Origin: Bifidobacterium breve
GTDB lineage: Bacteria > Actinomycetota > Actinomycetes > Nanopelagicales > Nanopelagicaceae
Direction of reading: 5' to 3'
DNA: 8,286 nucleotides
Assembly (NCBI GenBank): GCA_945869505.1
Contig: CAMBOZ010000050.1
Coordinates: forward strand, 1-8,286
Shown here: piece by piece, positions 1 through 7,977 of the stretch
Layout of the letters: each line of letters begins with the position of its first letter
Numbering within the stretch: position 1 is the first letter of the stretch
Translations under genes and position numbers: made by a program
Notes under the pieces: generated by a model
Seen by the model: only the letters and a program-made list of their open reading frames with translations
What the model was told of the DNA's origin: nothing
The model's database searches: none

Positions 1-1689
1 ATCGGTCAAGAACATGTCACTGTTCCGCTTTCTAATGCGCTGACATCTGGCAAAACACATCACGCTTATTTATTTAGCGGACCACGTGGTTGCGGAAAAA
101 CTTCTAGCGCTCGCATTATGGCGCGCTCACTTAATTGCGAACAAGGCCCAACACCAACTCCTTGCGGTCTCTGCCAATCCTGTAAAGATTTAGTTGCAAA
201 TGGCCCAGGTTCACTCGATGTTATCGAACTCGATGCGGCGACCCACGGCTTAGTCGATGATGCACGCGACCTGCGCGATAAAGCATTCTTCGCGCCAGTA
301 CAAAGCCGATACAAGATTTACATTATTGATGAAGCACATCAGCTCGGACCCGGAGCAGCAAACGCGCTTTTGAAAGTTGTTGAAGAACCACCTCCTCACG
401 TAATTTTTATATTTGCAACAACCGAACCAGAAAAACTGATCTCAACTATTCGCTCTCGTACCCACCACTATCCATTCCGCCTTGTTCCACCAGGAATCTT
501 GGCCGAGCACATGGAAAAGATTTGTAAAGAAGAAGGCGCAACTGTTGCCAAAGGCGTTATTCCATTAGTTGTACGCGCTAGCGGCGGCTCAGTTCGTGAC
601 GCTCTTTCTGTACTCGGCCAATTGCTTGCCGGTGCTGGCCCAGATGGAGTCAGCTACGAAATTGCGATTCAATTGCTGGGCTTTACCGATGGTGCACTTC
701 TTGATGATGCCGTCGATGCCCTTGCAGCGCGAGATGGCGCAACGCTCTTTAAAACCGTTGATCGCGTTATCGAATCAGGTCACGACCCACGTCGTTTTGC
801 CAGTGATTTCCTAGAACGTCTGCGCGATTTAATGATCGTCGATGCACTTGCAGCGACAAACGCCAATTCAATTCTGCGTGAGCTACCTGATGATCAGTTA
901 GAACGTATGCGCACACAAGCCACAAATATCGGCGCTGCTAACTTGTCGCGCTCTGCCGATATTGCAGCAGAAGGCTTAACCCAGATGCGCGGTGCAACAG
1001 CACCACGTTTAATTCTTGAACTTATCTGCGGCCGAATGTTGTTACCCGGCGGAGATAACTCTGAAGCCGGAATGCTTTCGCGCATAGAACGCCTAGAACG
1101 CGTCGAAAACATTACGACAACAACCCCTGCACCTGCCCCGAAGATTGCGACTGCGCCAAAAGCTGCAGAAAAACCTGCGGTTAAAGTTAAAGAAGTGGTT
1201 GCTGAAGTTGTTAAAGAAGAAACTGTTGGCGGAGGCGACTCTAAAGAAGCTTTTCCCGAGTCGCCAAGCCAATCAGTTTCTTCGGGGAACAAATCTTTCG
1301 ATATTGCAGGTTTACGCCGCCTTTGGCCAGATGTGATCGAGAACGTTAAGAAGCGCCGACGCCTAACCTGGTCACTCCTCTCCGCCTCCGCCCAAATAGT
1401 CGCAGTAGATGAAAAATTGATCACAATCGGCATCGTTAATGCCGGGGCCCGTGATTCATTTGTTCGCTCTGAATCAGATGAAATTCTGCACCAAGCTTTT
1501 ATTGAGATAGTTGGTATTGATCGCAAAATAGAAGTAGTAGTTGATGCATCAATTGATACAACTTCAACCCCTGAAGCACGCGCAGTGCGCAAAGATGAAG
1601 CGCCATCAGATAAAAACTTATTGTCAGGTGCAGCGCTCTTGGCTGCTGAACTCGGCGCGACTGTTATCCCTGAAAAGAAAAAGAATTAA
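1..1689 (+). CDS. dnaX: DNA polymerase III subunit gamma/tau (5'-truncated by window edge)
   Basis: This is the clamp-loader ATPase subunit, which loads the sliding clamp and links the replisome polymerases. The frame is open from base 1, so the true start lies upstream. Comparison with E. coli DnaX suggests about 18-19 residues are missing. Counting from base 1, Walker A is GPRGCGKTS (residues 27-35). The zinc module is C46, C55, C58 and C61. Walker B is IIDEAH (108-113), sensor 1 is around ATTE (139-142), and the arginine finger is in SRT near R153. Sensor 2 is GGSVRDA with R199. A low-complexity linker rich in Ala, Pro, Lys and Glu (about 371-430) precedes a C-terminal domain with [16 protein letters not shown] and NAGARDSF, typical of actinobacterial DnaX. 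The 562 visible residues make a fairly short tau. I saw no in-phase A-AAA-AAG slippery site, so a frameshifted gamma form is not supported. Its stop shares one base with the recR start. Confidence 0.97.
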   Translation: MGQEHVTVPLSNALTSGKTHHAYLFSGPRGCGKTSSARIMARSLNCEQGPTPTPCGLCQSCKDLVANGPGSLDVIELDAATHGLVDDARDLRDKAFFAPVQSRYKIYIIDEAHQLGPGAANALLKVVEEPPPHVIFIFATTEPEKLISTIRSRTHHYPFRLVPPGILAEHMEKICKEEGATVAKGVIPLVVRASGGSVRDALSVLGQLLAGAGPDGVSYEIAIQLLGFTDGALLDDAVDALAARDGATLFKTVDRVIESGHDPRRFASDFLERLRDLMIVDALAATNANSILRELPDDQLERMRTQATNIGAANLSRSADIAAEGLTQMRGATAPRLILELICGRMLLPGGDNSEAGMLSRIERLERVENITTTTPAPAPKIATAPKAAEKPAVKVKEVVAEVVKEETVGGGDSKEAFPESPSQSVSSGNKSFDIAGLRRLWPDVIENVKKRRRLTWSLLSASAQIVAVDEKLITIGIVNAGARDSFVRSESDEILHQAFIEIVGIDRKIEVVVDASIDTTSTPEARAVRKDEAPSDKNLLSGAALLAAELGATVIPEKKKN

Positions 1690-2300
1690 TGAGCACTGGT
1701 ATGTATGAAGGTGCGATCCAAGATCTCATTGATGCTTTAGGTCGCTTGCCCGGAATTGGTCCAAAGAGTGCGCAAAGAATTGCATTTCATATTTTGCAGA
1801 GCGATGGTGATGCAGCGTTATCTCTAGTTGATGCAATCCGTACCGTTAAAGAACGAGTTCGATTCTGCGACCAATGCGGAAACGTTTCAGAAGAAACCGA
1901 ATGTCGCATCTGTCGCGATCCACGACGCGATCCATCACAAATTTGTGTAGTTGAAGAAAGTAAAGATGTAATCGCAATTGAACGCACCCGCGAATTCCGC
2001 GGTAAGTATCACGTGCTCGGTGGCGCGATCAGTCCGATCGATGGAATCGGTCCAGATCAATTGCGAATCCGCGAGCTAATGGTGCGTTTATCTGATTCAA
2101 ATATCACTGAAGTTATTCTTGCTACAGATCCAAACCTGGAAGGTGAAGCAACTGCAACTTATCTTGCTCGCTTGATTAAGCCACTTGGTATTAAAACTTC
2201 TCGCTTAGCCAGCGGCCTGCCAGTTGGTGGCGACCTCGAATATGCAGATGAAGTAACTCTGGGCCGCGCCTTTGAAGGCCGGCGAAACGTAGAAGGCTAA
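1689..2300 (+). CDS. recR: Recombination mediator protein RecR
   Basis: RecR works with RecO (and RecF) to load RecA on gapped DNA during recombinational repair. The 203-residue product has all family parts in order. The N-terminal helix-hairpin-helix contains [15 protein letters not shown] (20-34). The four-cysteine zinc finger is C60, C63, C72 and C75. The Toprim domain has VVEES (87-91) and [12 protein letters not shown] (145-156). The C-terminal segment [19 protein letters not shown] (176-194) is conserved. The ATG at 1689 overlaps the dnaX stop (taATG), which suggests translational coupling. A second ATG at 1701 gives [10 protein letters not shown], matching the usual family N-terminus and the usual length of about 199 residues, so it may be the true start. 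Neither has a strong Shine-Dalgarno sequence. The ybaB gene often found between dnaX and recR is absent here. Confidence 0.96.
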   Translation: MSTGMYEGAIQDLIDALGRLPGIGPKSAQRIAFHILQSDGDAALSLVDAIRTVKERVRFCDQCGNVSEETECRICRDPRRDPSQICVVEESKDVIAIERTREFRGKYHVLGGAISPIDGIGPDQLRIRELMVRLSDSNITEVILATDPNLEGEATATYLARLIKPLGIKTSRLASGLPVGGDLEYADEVTLGRAFEGRRNVEG

Positions 2301-2327
2301 GCGTCTCACTATTTGAACGCAACACTG

Positions 2328-2342
2328 TCTCATTAATTGAGA
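2328..2342. promoter_or_regulatory. Small inverted repeat overlapping the lysC promoter (possible operator)
   Basis: TCTCA-TTAAT-TGAGA is a perfect 5-base inverted repeat with a 5-base spacer. It ends five bases before the TATAAT at 2348. Its position between the -35 and -10 regions would suit a repressor site. The arms are short and could arise by chance, and no regulator is known for this motif. It is too weak, and lacks a T-tract, to be a recR terminator. Confidence 0.2.
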
Positions 2343-2347
2343 TTTCC

Positions 2348-2353
2348 TATAAT
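2348..2353 (+). promoter_or_regulatory. Probable -10 box of the lysC-asd operon promoter
   Basis: A perfect TATAAT lies in the 92-base recR-lysC gap, 39 bases before the lysC ATG. Transcription would be expected to start near 2360, giving a leader of about 33 bases. The matching -35 position (about 2325-2330, CTGTCT) fits the consensus poorly. The call therefore rests mainly on the -10 match and its place in the only sizeable gap upstream of the operon. Confidence 0.5.
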
Positions 2354-2392
2354 TGGGTGGCTCGAACTCAAAAATTAGTTCACTATTGACCT

Positions 2393-3664
2393 ATGGGACT
2401 TATCGTTCAGAAGTACGGCGGATCCTCCGTTGCCGATGCCGAGGGCATGAAGCGCGTAGCTGCCCGCATTGTGGCGGCTAAAAAGGATGGCAATCAGGTC
2501 GTTGTCGTCGTTAGCGCAATGGGCGATACCACTGACGAATTGATCGATTTAGCAAATGCCGTTACCCCTATCCCGGGCGGACGCGAACTAGATATGTTGC
2601 TGACCGCTGGTGAGCGAATCTCAATGGCGCTACTTGCAATGGCAATTTCAAATTTAGGACACGAGGCTCGTTCGTTCACCGGCTCGCAAGCCGGAGTTAT
2701 TACAGATTCTGCACACGGTCGCGCTCGCATCATTGATGTAACACCAGGGCGAATTCAAGAAGCGCTTAACGATGGTGCGATTGCAATTGTTGCGGGCTTC
2801 CAGGGAATCTCGCAAGATACAAAAGACATCACAACTCTTGGTCGCGGTGGATCGGATACAACAGCAGTCGCGCTCGCTGCAGCACTCGATGCTGATGTTT
2901 GCGAAATCTATACAGATGTTGATGGAGTCTTTAGCGCAGATCCACGCGTTGTCCCATCTGCACGCAAATTAAAGACAGTTACTTATGAAGAAATGTTAGA
3001 ACTTGCGGCTGCGGGTGCCAAAGTTCTGCACTTGCGTTGCGTTGAATATGCGCGTCGTTACAACCTACCAATTCACGTCCGTTCATCATTTTCACCAAAC
3101 GAAGGAACCTGGGTGGTTGAAAACCATCCTGAAGGAGGAAACATGGAGCAAGCAATCATCTCGGGTATCGCACACGATAAATCCGAAGCCAAGGTCACAA
3201 TTGTTGGCGTTCCGGATCGCACCGGTGTTGCAGCTCGCATCTTCCAAGCAATCGCCGATGCCGACATTAACATCGACATGATTGTGCAGAACGTTTCTGC
3301 TGCTGCAACTGGACTCACTGATATTTCATTTACCGTTCCTAAAGCAGAAGGCGCCAATGCAACAGCTATTTTGAAGCGCATTCAAGGCGAAGTTGGCTTT
3401 GCTTCAATTCAATACGATGATTCAATCGGCAAGCTCTCACTCGTGGGTGCGGGAATGCGTTCTCACCCTGGCGTGACCGCAACTTTCTTCGCAGCAATGG
3501 CTGAAGCTGGTCTTAACATTGAAATGATTTCGACTTCCGAGATCCGAATATCCATTATTTGCCGCGAAAGCGACCTAGAAAAGGGCGTTCGCGCAGCCCA
3601 CACCGCATTTGGTTTAGATGCAGATCAAGTAGAAGCAGTTGTTTATGGAGGAACAGGACGATGA
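2393..3664 (+). CDS. lysC: Aspartate kinase, alpha subunit (full-length)
   Basis: This enzyme phosphorylates L-aspartate to aspartyl-4-phosphate, the entry step to lysine/diaminopimelate, threonine and methionine. The 423-residue product has the kinase-domain motifs KYGGSS (7-12), [12 protein letters not shown] (147-158) and [13 protein letters not shown] (173-185). Two C-terminal ACT regions follow. The first is around [12 protein letters not shown] through [11 protein letters not shown] (267-302). The second is around [14 protein letters not shown] through [13 protein letters not shown] (347-387). These segments closely resemble the feedback-controlled aspartokinase of corynebacteria, which is inhibited by lysine plus threonine; the same control here is an inference. 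The ATG at 2393 has no Shine-Dalgarno sequence in front of it although a leader of about 33 bases is predicted. An internal start at 3143 should give a separate beta subunit. The stop overlaps the asd start as ATGA. Confidence 0.97.
   Translation: MGLIVQKYGGSSVADAEGMKRVAARIVAAKKDGNQVVVVVSAMGDTTDELIDLANAVTPIPGGRELDMLLTAGERISMALLAMAISNLGHEARSFTGSQAGVITDSAHGRARIIDVTPGRIQEALNDGAIAIVAGFQGISQDTKDITTLGRGGSDTTAVALAAALDADVCEIYTDVDGVFSADPRVVPSARKLKTVTYEEMLELAAAGAKVLHLRCVEYARRYNLPIHVRSSFSPNEGTWVVENHPEGGNMEQAIISGIAHDKSEAKVTIVGVPDRTGVAARIFQAIADADINIDMIVQNVSAAATGLTDISFTVPKAEGANATAILKRIQGEVGFASIQYDDSIGKLSLVGAGMRSHPGVTATFFAAMAEAGLNIEMISTSEIRISIICRESDLEKGVRAAHTAFGLDADQVEAVVYGGTGR
3132..3138 (+). promoter_or_regulatory. 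Strong internal Shine-Dalgarno sequence for the LysC beta subunit
   Basis: AAGGAGG lies four bases before the in-frame ATG at 3143 inside lysC. It is one of the best ribosome-binding sequences in the window and far better than anything before the full-length lysC start. Its place exactly at the kinase/ACT boundary makes a chance match unlikely. The same bases encode the Pro-Glu-Gly-Gly segment around residues 246-249. Confidence 0.8.
3143..3664 (+). CDS. lysC: Aspartate kinase beta (regulatory) subunit from an in-frame internal start
   Basis: The predicted 173-residue product begins at Met251 of LysC ([17 protein letters not shown]) and contains only the two ACT regions. Corynebacterium and Bacillus aspartokinases are known to be alpha2-beta2 enzymes whose beta chain comes from an internal start in the same gene. 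The corynebacterial beta chain begins at the equivalent MEEA... position. Here the start is supported by AAGGAGG at 3132-3138. The beta chain would pair with the alpha ACT domains and take part in binding the feedback effectors. Production of a separate beta chain in this organism is inferred from sequence, not shown. It shares its stop, and its ATGA overlap with asd, with the full-length gene. Confidence 0.78.
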   Translation: MEQAIISGIAHDKSEAKVTIVGVPDRTGVAARIFQAIADADINIDMIVQNVSAAATGLTDISFTVPKAEGANATAILKRIQGEVGFASIQYDDSIGKLSLVGAGMRSHPGVTATFFAAMAEAGLNIEMISTSEIRISIICRESDLEKGVRAAHTAFGLDADQVEAVVYGGTGR

Positions 3665-4728
3665 CAAAGAAAAAAGAAAAGAAACTTCCTTCTCTCGCCG
3701 TAGTCGGAGCAACTGGCGCAGTCGGCACGGTGATGCTCGACATCTTGAGTAAGCGTAAAAATGTTTATGGCGAGATTCGCTTAATCGCATCTGCGCGCAG
3801 TGCCGGAAAGAAGCTGACCTGCCGCGGCGAAGAGTTAACTGTTGTTGCACTTTCTCCAGAAGCATTCGATGGCATTGATATCGCAATGTTCGATGTGCCA
3901 GATGAAATTTCTGCCGAGTGGGCACCAATTGCCGCAAAGCGCGGCGCCGTTGTCGTGGACAACTCAGGTGCATTCCGTATGGATAAGAAAGTTCCACTTG
4001 TGGTTCCAGAAGTTAATCCAAAGGAAATTAAGAGTCGTCCAAAGGGAATTATCTCTAATCCAAATTGCACAACTCTTTCAATGATTGTTGCAATGGGTGC
4101 ACTTAATAAGAAATTTGGTCTGAAAGAGTTAGTCGTCTCTTCTTACCAAGCAGCATCAGGCGCGGGTCAACCCGGAATCGATGCCTTGCATGATCAGATT
4201 TCAAAGGTAGCTGGAAAGAACTTAGGTTCAGTTGCAAAGGATCTTCGTGGAGTAATTAAGGATTTAGGTCCATTCCCCACACCTTTGGCGATGAACGTTA
4301 TCCCTTGGGCTGGCTCGCTGAAAGAAGACGGATATTCATCTGAAGAACTAAAGGTGCGCAACGAATCACGAAAGATTCTTGGTATGCCAAAACTAAAGGT
4401 GGCGGCTACTTGTGTTCGAGTTCCAGTTATAACAACACACTCGCTCACCGTGCATGCCACATTCTCAAAGGTGGTAACTCGTAAAGCTGCACAGTCAGCG
4501 CTCTCAAAGGCAGAAGGCGTCATGCTTTATGACAATCCCGAGAAGAAGGAATTTCCAACTCCTGCAGATGTCGTAGGCACTGACCCAACTTGGGTTGGCC
4601 GCGTACGCCAATCGTTAGATGACCCGAAATCAATCGATTTATTTGTCTGCGGCGATAATTTGCGAAAAGGCGCAGCGCTAAATACTGCACAAATAGCAGA
4701 ACTCGTTGCCGCTGAATTCACTCGCTAA
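3661..4728 (+). CDS. asd: Aspartate-semialdehyde dehydrogenase
   Basis: Asd reduces aspartyl-4-phosphate to aspartate-4-semialdehyde with NADPH, the step directly after LysC. The 355-residue product has the nucleotide-binding GATGAVG (16-22) and the active site SNPNCTT with catalytic Cys136. It also has SYQAASGAG with Gln163, and [11 protein letters not shown] with Arg253 and the general base His260. The frame is open further upstream to 3559, but that part is lysC read out of phase. The ATG at 3661 is chosen because it overlaps the lysC stop (ATGA) and has GGAGGA at 3647-3652, eight bases upstream. The N-terminus is unusually lysine-rich ([10 protein letters not shown]), encoded by an A-rich run. 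Tight coupling with lysC suggests co-regulated, near-stoichiometric synthesis. Confidence 0.97.
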   Translation: MTKKKEKKLPSLAVVGATGAVGTVMLDILSKRKNVYGEIRLIASARSAGKKLTCRGEELTVVALSPEAFDGIDIAMFDVPDEISAEWAPIAAKRGAVVVDNSGAFRMDKKVPLVVPEVNPKEIKSRPKGIISNPNCTTLSMIVAMGALNKKFGLKELVVSSYQAASGAGQPGIDALHDQISKVAGKNLGSVAKDLRGVIKDLGPFPTPLAMNVIPWAGSLKEDGYSSEELKVRNESRKILGMPKLKVAATCVRVPVITTHSLTVHATFSKVVTRKAAQSALSKAEGVMLYDNPEKKEFPTPADVVGTDPTWVGRVRQSLDDPKSIDLFVCGDNLRKGAALNTAQIAELVAAEFTR

Positions 4729-4747
4729 TTCGCTAACTTCTCGCCTG

Positions 4748-4753
4748 TAGACT
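4748..4753 (+). promoter_or_regulatory. Probable -10 box of a leaderless fcl-gmd promoter
   Basis: TAGACT, preceded by TG, ends seven bases before the fcl ATG at 4761. In actinobacteria a TAnnnT box at this distance commonly places the transcription start at the start codon, giving a leaderless mRNA. There is no Shine-Dalgarno sequence before fcl, which agrees with this. No clear -35 element is seen in the 32-base gap after asd. Confidence 0.5.
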
Positions 4754-4760
4754 CAACTGC

Positions 4761-5693
4761 ATGACCATCGTTGTTGCAGGTGCCACAGGTCTTGCCGGTT
4801 CGGCAATTGTTCGCGCCTACGAAAAAAGTGGTGAGCAAGTTATTGGCATCAATCGCAGCGTCTGCGATCTCTTAGATCGTGATGCAACAATCGATTTCAT
4901 CAAAAAAGCTAAACCAGACATAGTCGTAGATGCGGCAGCAAAAGTTGGTGGCATCGGCGCTAATAATGCCTACCCAGTTGAATTCTTAGCCGATAACGTA
5001 CGGATCCAAAGTAATTTAATGGAAGCCGCTCACGCAGCCGATGTTGAAAAATTCATTTTCCTAGGCTCCAGCTGTATCTATCCACGTGATTGTGCGCAAC
5101 CAATTAAAGAAGAGTACTTAATGACTGGGCCGCTGGAAGAGACTAATTCAGCATATGCAATTGCGAAAATCGCTGGCATTGAATTAATTAAATCTTTCCG
5201 TAAAGAATACGGTCGCAAATGGATCTCTTTGATGCCGACAAACCTTTACGGTCCGGGCGATAACTTTGAACTACAAGGCTCACATGTATTGCCCGCGTTT
5301 ATTCGCCGTTTTGTTGAAGCAAAAGAGTCGGGCCGCGCAAAAGAAGTTCTTTGGGGAACCGGTTCACCAAAACGAGAGTTCCTGCATGTTGATGATCTAG
5401 CAGCAGCTGTTGTTCTTGCGGGGCAAAAATACGACTCAGCACAACACTTAAATATCGGCAGCGGAGAAGATCTAACAATTAAAGCGCTAGCCGAGCTTGT
5501 CGCTGAACTTGCGGGCTTTAAGGGTGAAATTGCTTGGGATTCATCAAAACCTGATGGAACACCGCGTAAGGTTCTTGATGTAACAAAGGTTAAATCGCTA
5601 GGTTGGGAACCTGCAATCTCGCTAAGAGATGGAATTGCTTCAACCATCGAGTGGTACATCAATGCAACTGCAAAGGGAGTAAGTCGACGATGA
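4761..5693 (+). CDS. fcl: GDP-L-fucose synthase
   Basis: This short-chain dehydrogenase/reductase epimerises and reduces GDP-4-keto-6-deoxy-D-mannose, the Gmd product, to GDP-L-fucose using NADPH. The 310-residue product has the Rossmann motif GATGLAG (7-13). The active-site segment GSSCIYP carries Ser103 and Cys105, and the YxxxK pair is Tyr132/Lys136. [11 protein letters not shown] and His175 in SHVLP follow. Ser103, Cys105, Tyr132, Lys136 and His175 correspond to E. coli Ser107, Cys109, Tyr136, Lys140 and His179. The C-terminal substrate-binding part includes [16 protein letters not shown] (199-214). The length is close to the family norm. It begins 32 bases after asd, probably from its own leaderless promoter, and its stop overlaps the gmd start (ATGA). 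Finding fcl before gmd is the reverse of the common order. Confidence 0.95.
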   Translation: MTIVVAGATGLAGSAIVRAYEKSGEQVIGINRSVCDLLDRDATIDFIKKAKPDIVVDAAAKVGGIGANNAYPVEFLADNVRIQSNLMEAAHAADVEKFIFLGSSCIYPRDCAQPIKEEYLMTGPLEETNSAYAIAKIAGIELIKSFRKEYGRKWISLMPTNLYGPGDNFELQGSHVLPAFIRRFVEAKESGRAKEVLWGTGSPKREFLHVDDLAAAVVLAGQKYDSAQHLNIGSGEDLTIKALAELVAELAGFKGEIAWDSSKPDGTPRKVLDVTKVKSLGWEPAISLRDGIASTIEWYINATAKGVSRR

Positions 5694-6670
5694 GTAAAAA
5701 AGTTGCTTTTATAACCGGTGTCACCGGACAAGATGGCTCATATCTTGCAGAGTTCTTACTTGCTAAAGGTTATGAAGTACACGGCCTGATTCGTCGCTCT
5801 TCAACGTTTAATACTTCACGTATTGACCATATTTACCAAGATCCACACGATAAGAACCCAAAGCTTTTCTTGCATTACGGCGATTTAATCGATGGCGTTG
5901 GCCTCACCAATTTAATTCGCGATATTAAACCAACTGAGGTTTACAATTTAGGTGCACAGTCACACGTACAAGTCTCATTTACGATGCCGCAGTACACCGG
6001 GCAAGTAGATGCAGTTGGCGCAGTTGGCTTGCTGGAATCTATTCGCTCTGCAGATGTGGACACTCGTTTTTATCAGGCATCAACATCCGAGCTCTATGGC
6101 TCAACTCCTCCACCACAGAATGAACTTTCCATGTTCCGCCCACAATCGCCATATGCAGCTGCAAAGCTAATGGCTTACTGGTGCACGGTTAATTACCGCG
6201 ATGGTTATGGAATGCATGCCACAAACGGAATTTTATTTAATCACGAATCTCCTCGTCGTGGTGAAACTTTCGTAACTCGTAAGATCACACGCGCAGTGGC
6301 AGCGATTAAAGCGGGCAAGCAAGACAAAGTCTTCTTAGGAAATCTCACCGCAGTTCGCGACTGGGGTTATGCCAAGGAATATGTCGAATCAATGTGGCTA
6401 ATGTTGCAGCAAGATAAGCCTTCAGATTACGTGGTGGCAACAGGTGTTGGCGCAACAGTTAAAGACTTTGCCGAAGCCGCATTTGCGCGCGCAGGTTTAA
6501 ATTGGCAAGACCACGTTGAAACCGATAAGAAATACATTCGCCCAACTGAAGTTGATGCACTTATCGGTGATCCATCTAAGGCAGAGAAAGCCCTTGGTTG
6601 GAAAGCAAAGACTCATTGGAAAGAGTTAGCTGAACTTATGGTTGACGCTGATATTGCTGCTTTGCAGTAA
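5690..6670 (+). CDS. gmd: GDP-mannose 4,6-dehydratase
   Basis: Gmd converts GDP-D-mannose to GDP-4-keto-6-deoxy-D-mannose, the substrate of Fcl, with bound NADP. The 326-residue product has [10 protein letters not shown] (10-19) and the [14 protein letters not shown] segment (35-49). The catalytic region is QASTSELYG with Thr132 and Glu134. The YxxxK pair is Tyr155/Lys159, and the signature [16 protein letters not shown] is at 184-199. [21 protein letters not shown] (284-304) is the conserved C-terminal part. The start at 5690 overlaps the fcl stop as ATGA and has AAGGGAG at 5673-5679. The longer open frame from 5603 is only fcl read out of phase. The last 35 bases overlap the tail of the convergent metallophosphoesterase gene. 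GDP-fucose normally feeds surface polysaccharide or glycan synthesis, but no sugar transferase is nearby. Confidence 0.96.
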   Translation: MSKKVAFITGVTGQDGSYLAEFLLAKGYEVHGLIRRSSTFNTSRIDHIYQDPHDKNPKLFLHYGDLIDGVGLTNLIRDIKPTEVYNLGAQSHVQVSFTMPQYTGQVDAVGAVGLLESIRSADVDTRFYQASTSELYGSTPPPQNELSMFRPQSPYAAAKLMAYWCTVNYRDGYGMHATNGILFNHESPRRGETFVTRKITRAVAAIKAGKQDKVFLGNLTAVRDWGYAKEYVESMWLMLQQDKPSDYVVATGVGATVKDFAEAAFARAGLNWQDHVETDKKYIRPTEVDALIGDPSKAEKALGWKAKTHWKELAELMVDADIAALQ

Positions 6671-7469
6671 GCGTTACCAAGCTAACTTCTGGCGGACTAG
6701 CAACTCTTATTCGCGCAAAGGGGCTGGTTCCCATTCCTGCTGAAACATGTAAATAAGGTTCATCGCCAAATCTAGTTAAACCTCTTGCGCGCCAAGTTGG
6801 TAAATCGCAATTTGTTGTAAGTGCACGTGATCCGCCCAGCAAAGGTAATCGAACTTGTCCGCCGTGTGTGTGTCCCGCAAAGATGGCGTCCAATCCATCC
6901 CTCGCCATTCCTTCGAGAATTCTTAAATACGGTGCGTGAGTCACTCCAATTGCGATGTCGCATTCTTCAGGTTTACCGGCAACAAGTGAGTAGTTATCAA
7001 ATTCCAGATGCGCATCATCTGTGCCACGCGTTTCGATCGTCGTATCTTTAATTTTAATTGTTGCTCGCGAGTGATTTAGATTTTTCCAACCGCGTGCTTG
7101 CAGCCCTAAATCTAATTCTGGCCAAGGCAAATCATCTCCGTGAATTCTTTTGCCGTGTCCGGGCAGTAAATACTTAAGAGGATTCTTTGGCTTAGGCGCG
7201 TAGTAATCATTTGATCCGAAAACATATAAGCCAGGAATATCTAACAATGCATCTAACGCATCAAGAGCGACAGGAACAGCCTGCATATGAGCCAGAAAGT
7301 CTCCGGTTGAGATGACTAAGTCAGGAGCTAGATCGATAAAAGATTTGATATCTGCAATCTCGGTTTTGCGGGCTGGGGTCAGGTGCAGATCAGAAAAGTG
7401 AAGCACTCGAATCGGCGCGTGACCAGCGGGCAGAATCGGGATCTCAGCCTGGCGAAGTTGATAACTCAT
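6636..7469 (-). CDS. Metallophosphoesterase (calcineurin-like family)
   Basis: This is a metal-dependent phosphoesterase of the calcineurin-like fold, in the YkuE/YaeI-type subgroup. Its substrate cannot be told from sequence. From Met at 7469 it has 277 residues with the metal-site motifs in order: FSDLHL (Asp27, His29), STGDF (Asp57), GSND (Asn87, Asp88), THAP (His178) and [11 protein letters not shown] (His200, His202). No signal peptide or membrane segment is visible. The frame is open upstream as far as 7919, but that part is antisense to yqeY. An ATG at 7511 would add 14 residues. I prefer 7469 because [13 protein letters not shown] matches where relatives begin their conserved region and a -10-like box lies just before it. 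The 3' end overlaps gmd by 35 bases. Actinobacteria commonly keep this gene divergent from or next to yqeY. Confidence 0.93.
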   Translation of the reverse strand: MSYQLRQAEIPILPAGHAPIRVLHFSDLHLTPARKTEIADIKSFIDLAPDLVISTGDFLAHMQAVPVALDALDALLDIPGLYVFGSNDYYAPKPKNPLKYLLPGHGKRIHGDDLPWPELDLGLQARGWKNLNHSRATIKIKDTTIETRGTDDAHLEFDNYSLVAGKPEECDIAIGVTHAPYLRILEGMARDGLDAIFAGHTHGGQVRLPLLGGSRALTTNCDLPTWRARGLTRFGDEPYLHVSAGMGTSPFARIRVASPPEVSLVTLTAKQQYQRQP

Positions 7470-7477
7470 TACATGAG

Positions 7478-7483
7478 AAGATA
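7478..7483 (-). promoter_or_regulatory. Possible leaderless -10 box of the metallophosphoesterase gene
   Basis: Read on the minus strand, TATCTT preceded by TG ends eight bases before the ATG at 7469. The spacing and the TGTAnnnT form resemble the box before fcl. No Shine-Dalgarno sequence precedes this ATG. No convincing -35 element was found: a TTGAAC lies only 10 bases upstream. The 49-base gap must also hold the start signals of the divergent yqeY. Confidence 0.35.
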
Positions 7484-7518
7484 CACCCGAACAGTTCAAG
7501 AATTGGAGCATCAAACTC

Positions 7519-7977
7519 GTGGGACTCAAAGAGACACTTAAGAGCGACTTAACAGAGGCAATTCGCAGTAGCGACAAGGTCGTATCAGGAACAATCCGTA
7601 TGGTCTTAACTGCAATTACTAACGAAGAAGTGTCAGGAAAAGAAGCCCGCGTACTTACTGATGACGAGATCATCACCGTGCTTTCGCGTGAAGCGAAGAA
7701 GCGCCGTGAAGCGGCCGAAGAATTTGCCAAAGCTAACCGCCCCGATAAATCTGCTGAAGAGAAAGCCGAAGGCGAAGTAATTGCTAAATATTTGCCAGCA
7801 CAACTTTCTGAAGAAGATATAAAGAAAATGATTGCCGCCGCAGTTGCATCAACTGGTGCTGCCGGACCTGGCGATATGGGCAAAGTTATGGGAGCCATCA
7901 AAGGCCAGATCGCGGGCAAAGCAGATGGTTCTTTAGTTTCATCACTTGTTAAAGCAGCGCTAGCCGGAGGAAATTAA
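7519..7977 (+). CDS. GatB/YqeY domain-containing protein
   Basis: The product is a stand-alone YqeY-family protein of 152 residues, related to the tRNA-binding tail domain of GatB amidotransferase. A part in tRNA-linked metabolism is suspected for the family, but the exact role is unknown. The whole length matches: MGLKETLKSDLTEAIR (1-16), REAKKRREAAEEFAKANR (57-74), EKAEGEVIAKYLPAQLSEED (81-100) and DMGKVMGAIKG with the Gly/Ala-rich C-terminal helices (119-148). The start is GTG at 7519, and GGAG at 7505-7508 is a usable ribosome-binding site. An ATG-initiated start would cut into the conserved N-terminus. It is divergent from the metallophosphoesterase gene, and its stop overlaps the next start (taATG). 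Confidence 0.93.
   Translation: MGLKETLKSDLTEAIRSSDKVVSGTIRMVLTAITNEEVSGKEARVLTDDEIITVLSREAKKRREAAEEFAKANRPDKSAEEKAEGEVIAKYLPAQLSEEDIKKMIAAAVASTGAAGPGDMGKVMGAIKGQIAGKADGSLVSSLVKAALAGGN

Noticed and set aside
118..120. ATG at 118 as the dnaX start
   Set aside because: It lies after Walker A. The frame is open and homologous back to base 1, so the gene simply begins outside the window.
1130..1180. Programmed frameshift site for a gamma form of DnaX
   Set aside because: A-rich runs are present in the linker, but none forms the slippery heptamer in the correct phase.
894..1592. 232-residue open frame on the minus strand opposite dnaX
   Set aside because: It is antisense to conserved DnaX sequence, is rich in Ser/Thr/Arg in the manner of a shadow frame, and has no recognisable domain.
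2364..2381. LexA/SOS box suggested by GAAC...GTTC in the lysC leader
   Set aside because: GAAC and GTTC are separated by ten bases, whereas the Gram-positive SOS box needs four.
2301..2392. Lysine riboswitch or T-box leader for lysC
   Set aside because: The predicted leader of about 33 bases is far too short, and no matching conserved elements or terminator are present.
3559..3660. 34-residue N-terminal extension of Asd
   Set aside because: It is lysC sequence in another phase, very Arg-rich. The ATG at 3661 has a ribosome-binding site and gives the family N-terminus.
5603..5689. 29-residue N-terminal extension of Gmd
   Set aside because: It is fcl sequence in another phase. The Rossmann motif is correctly placed from the ATG at 5690.
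6671..6690. Hairpin terminator after gmd (GTTA...TAAC)
   Set aside because: The stem is only four bases with no T-tract, and the region is coding on the minus strand.
7470..7919. 150-codon upstream extension of the metallophosphoesterase frame
   Set aside because: It lies antisense to the well-conserved yqeY gene. The metallophosphoesterase homology begins only after the Met at 7469.
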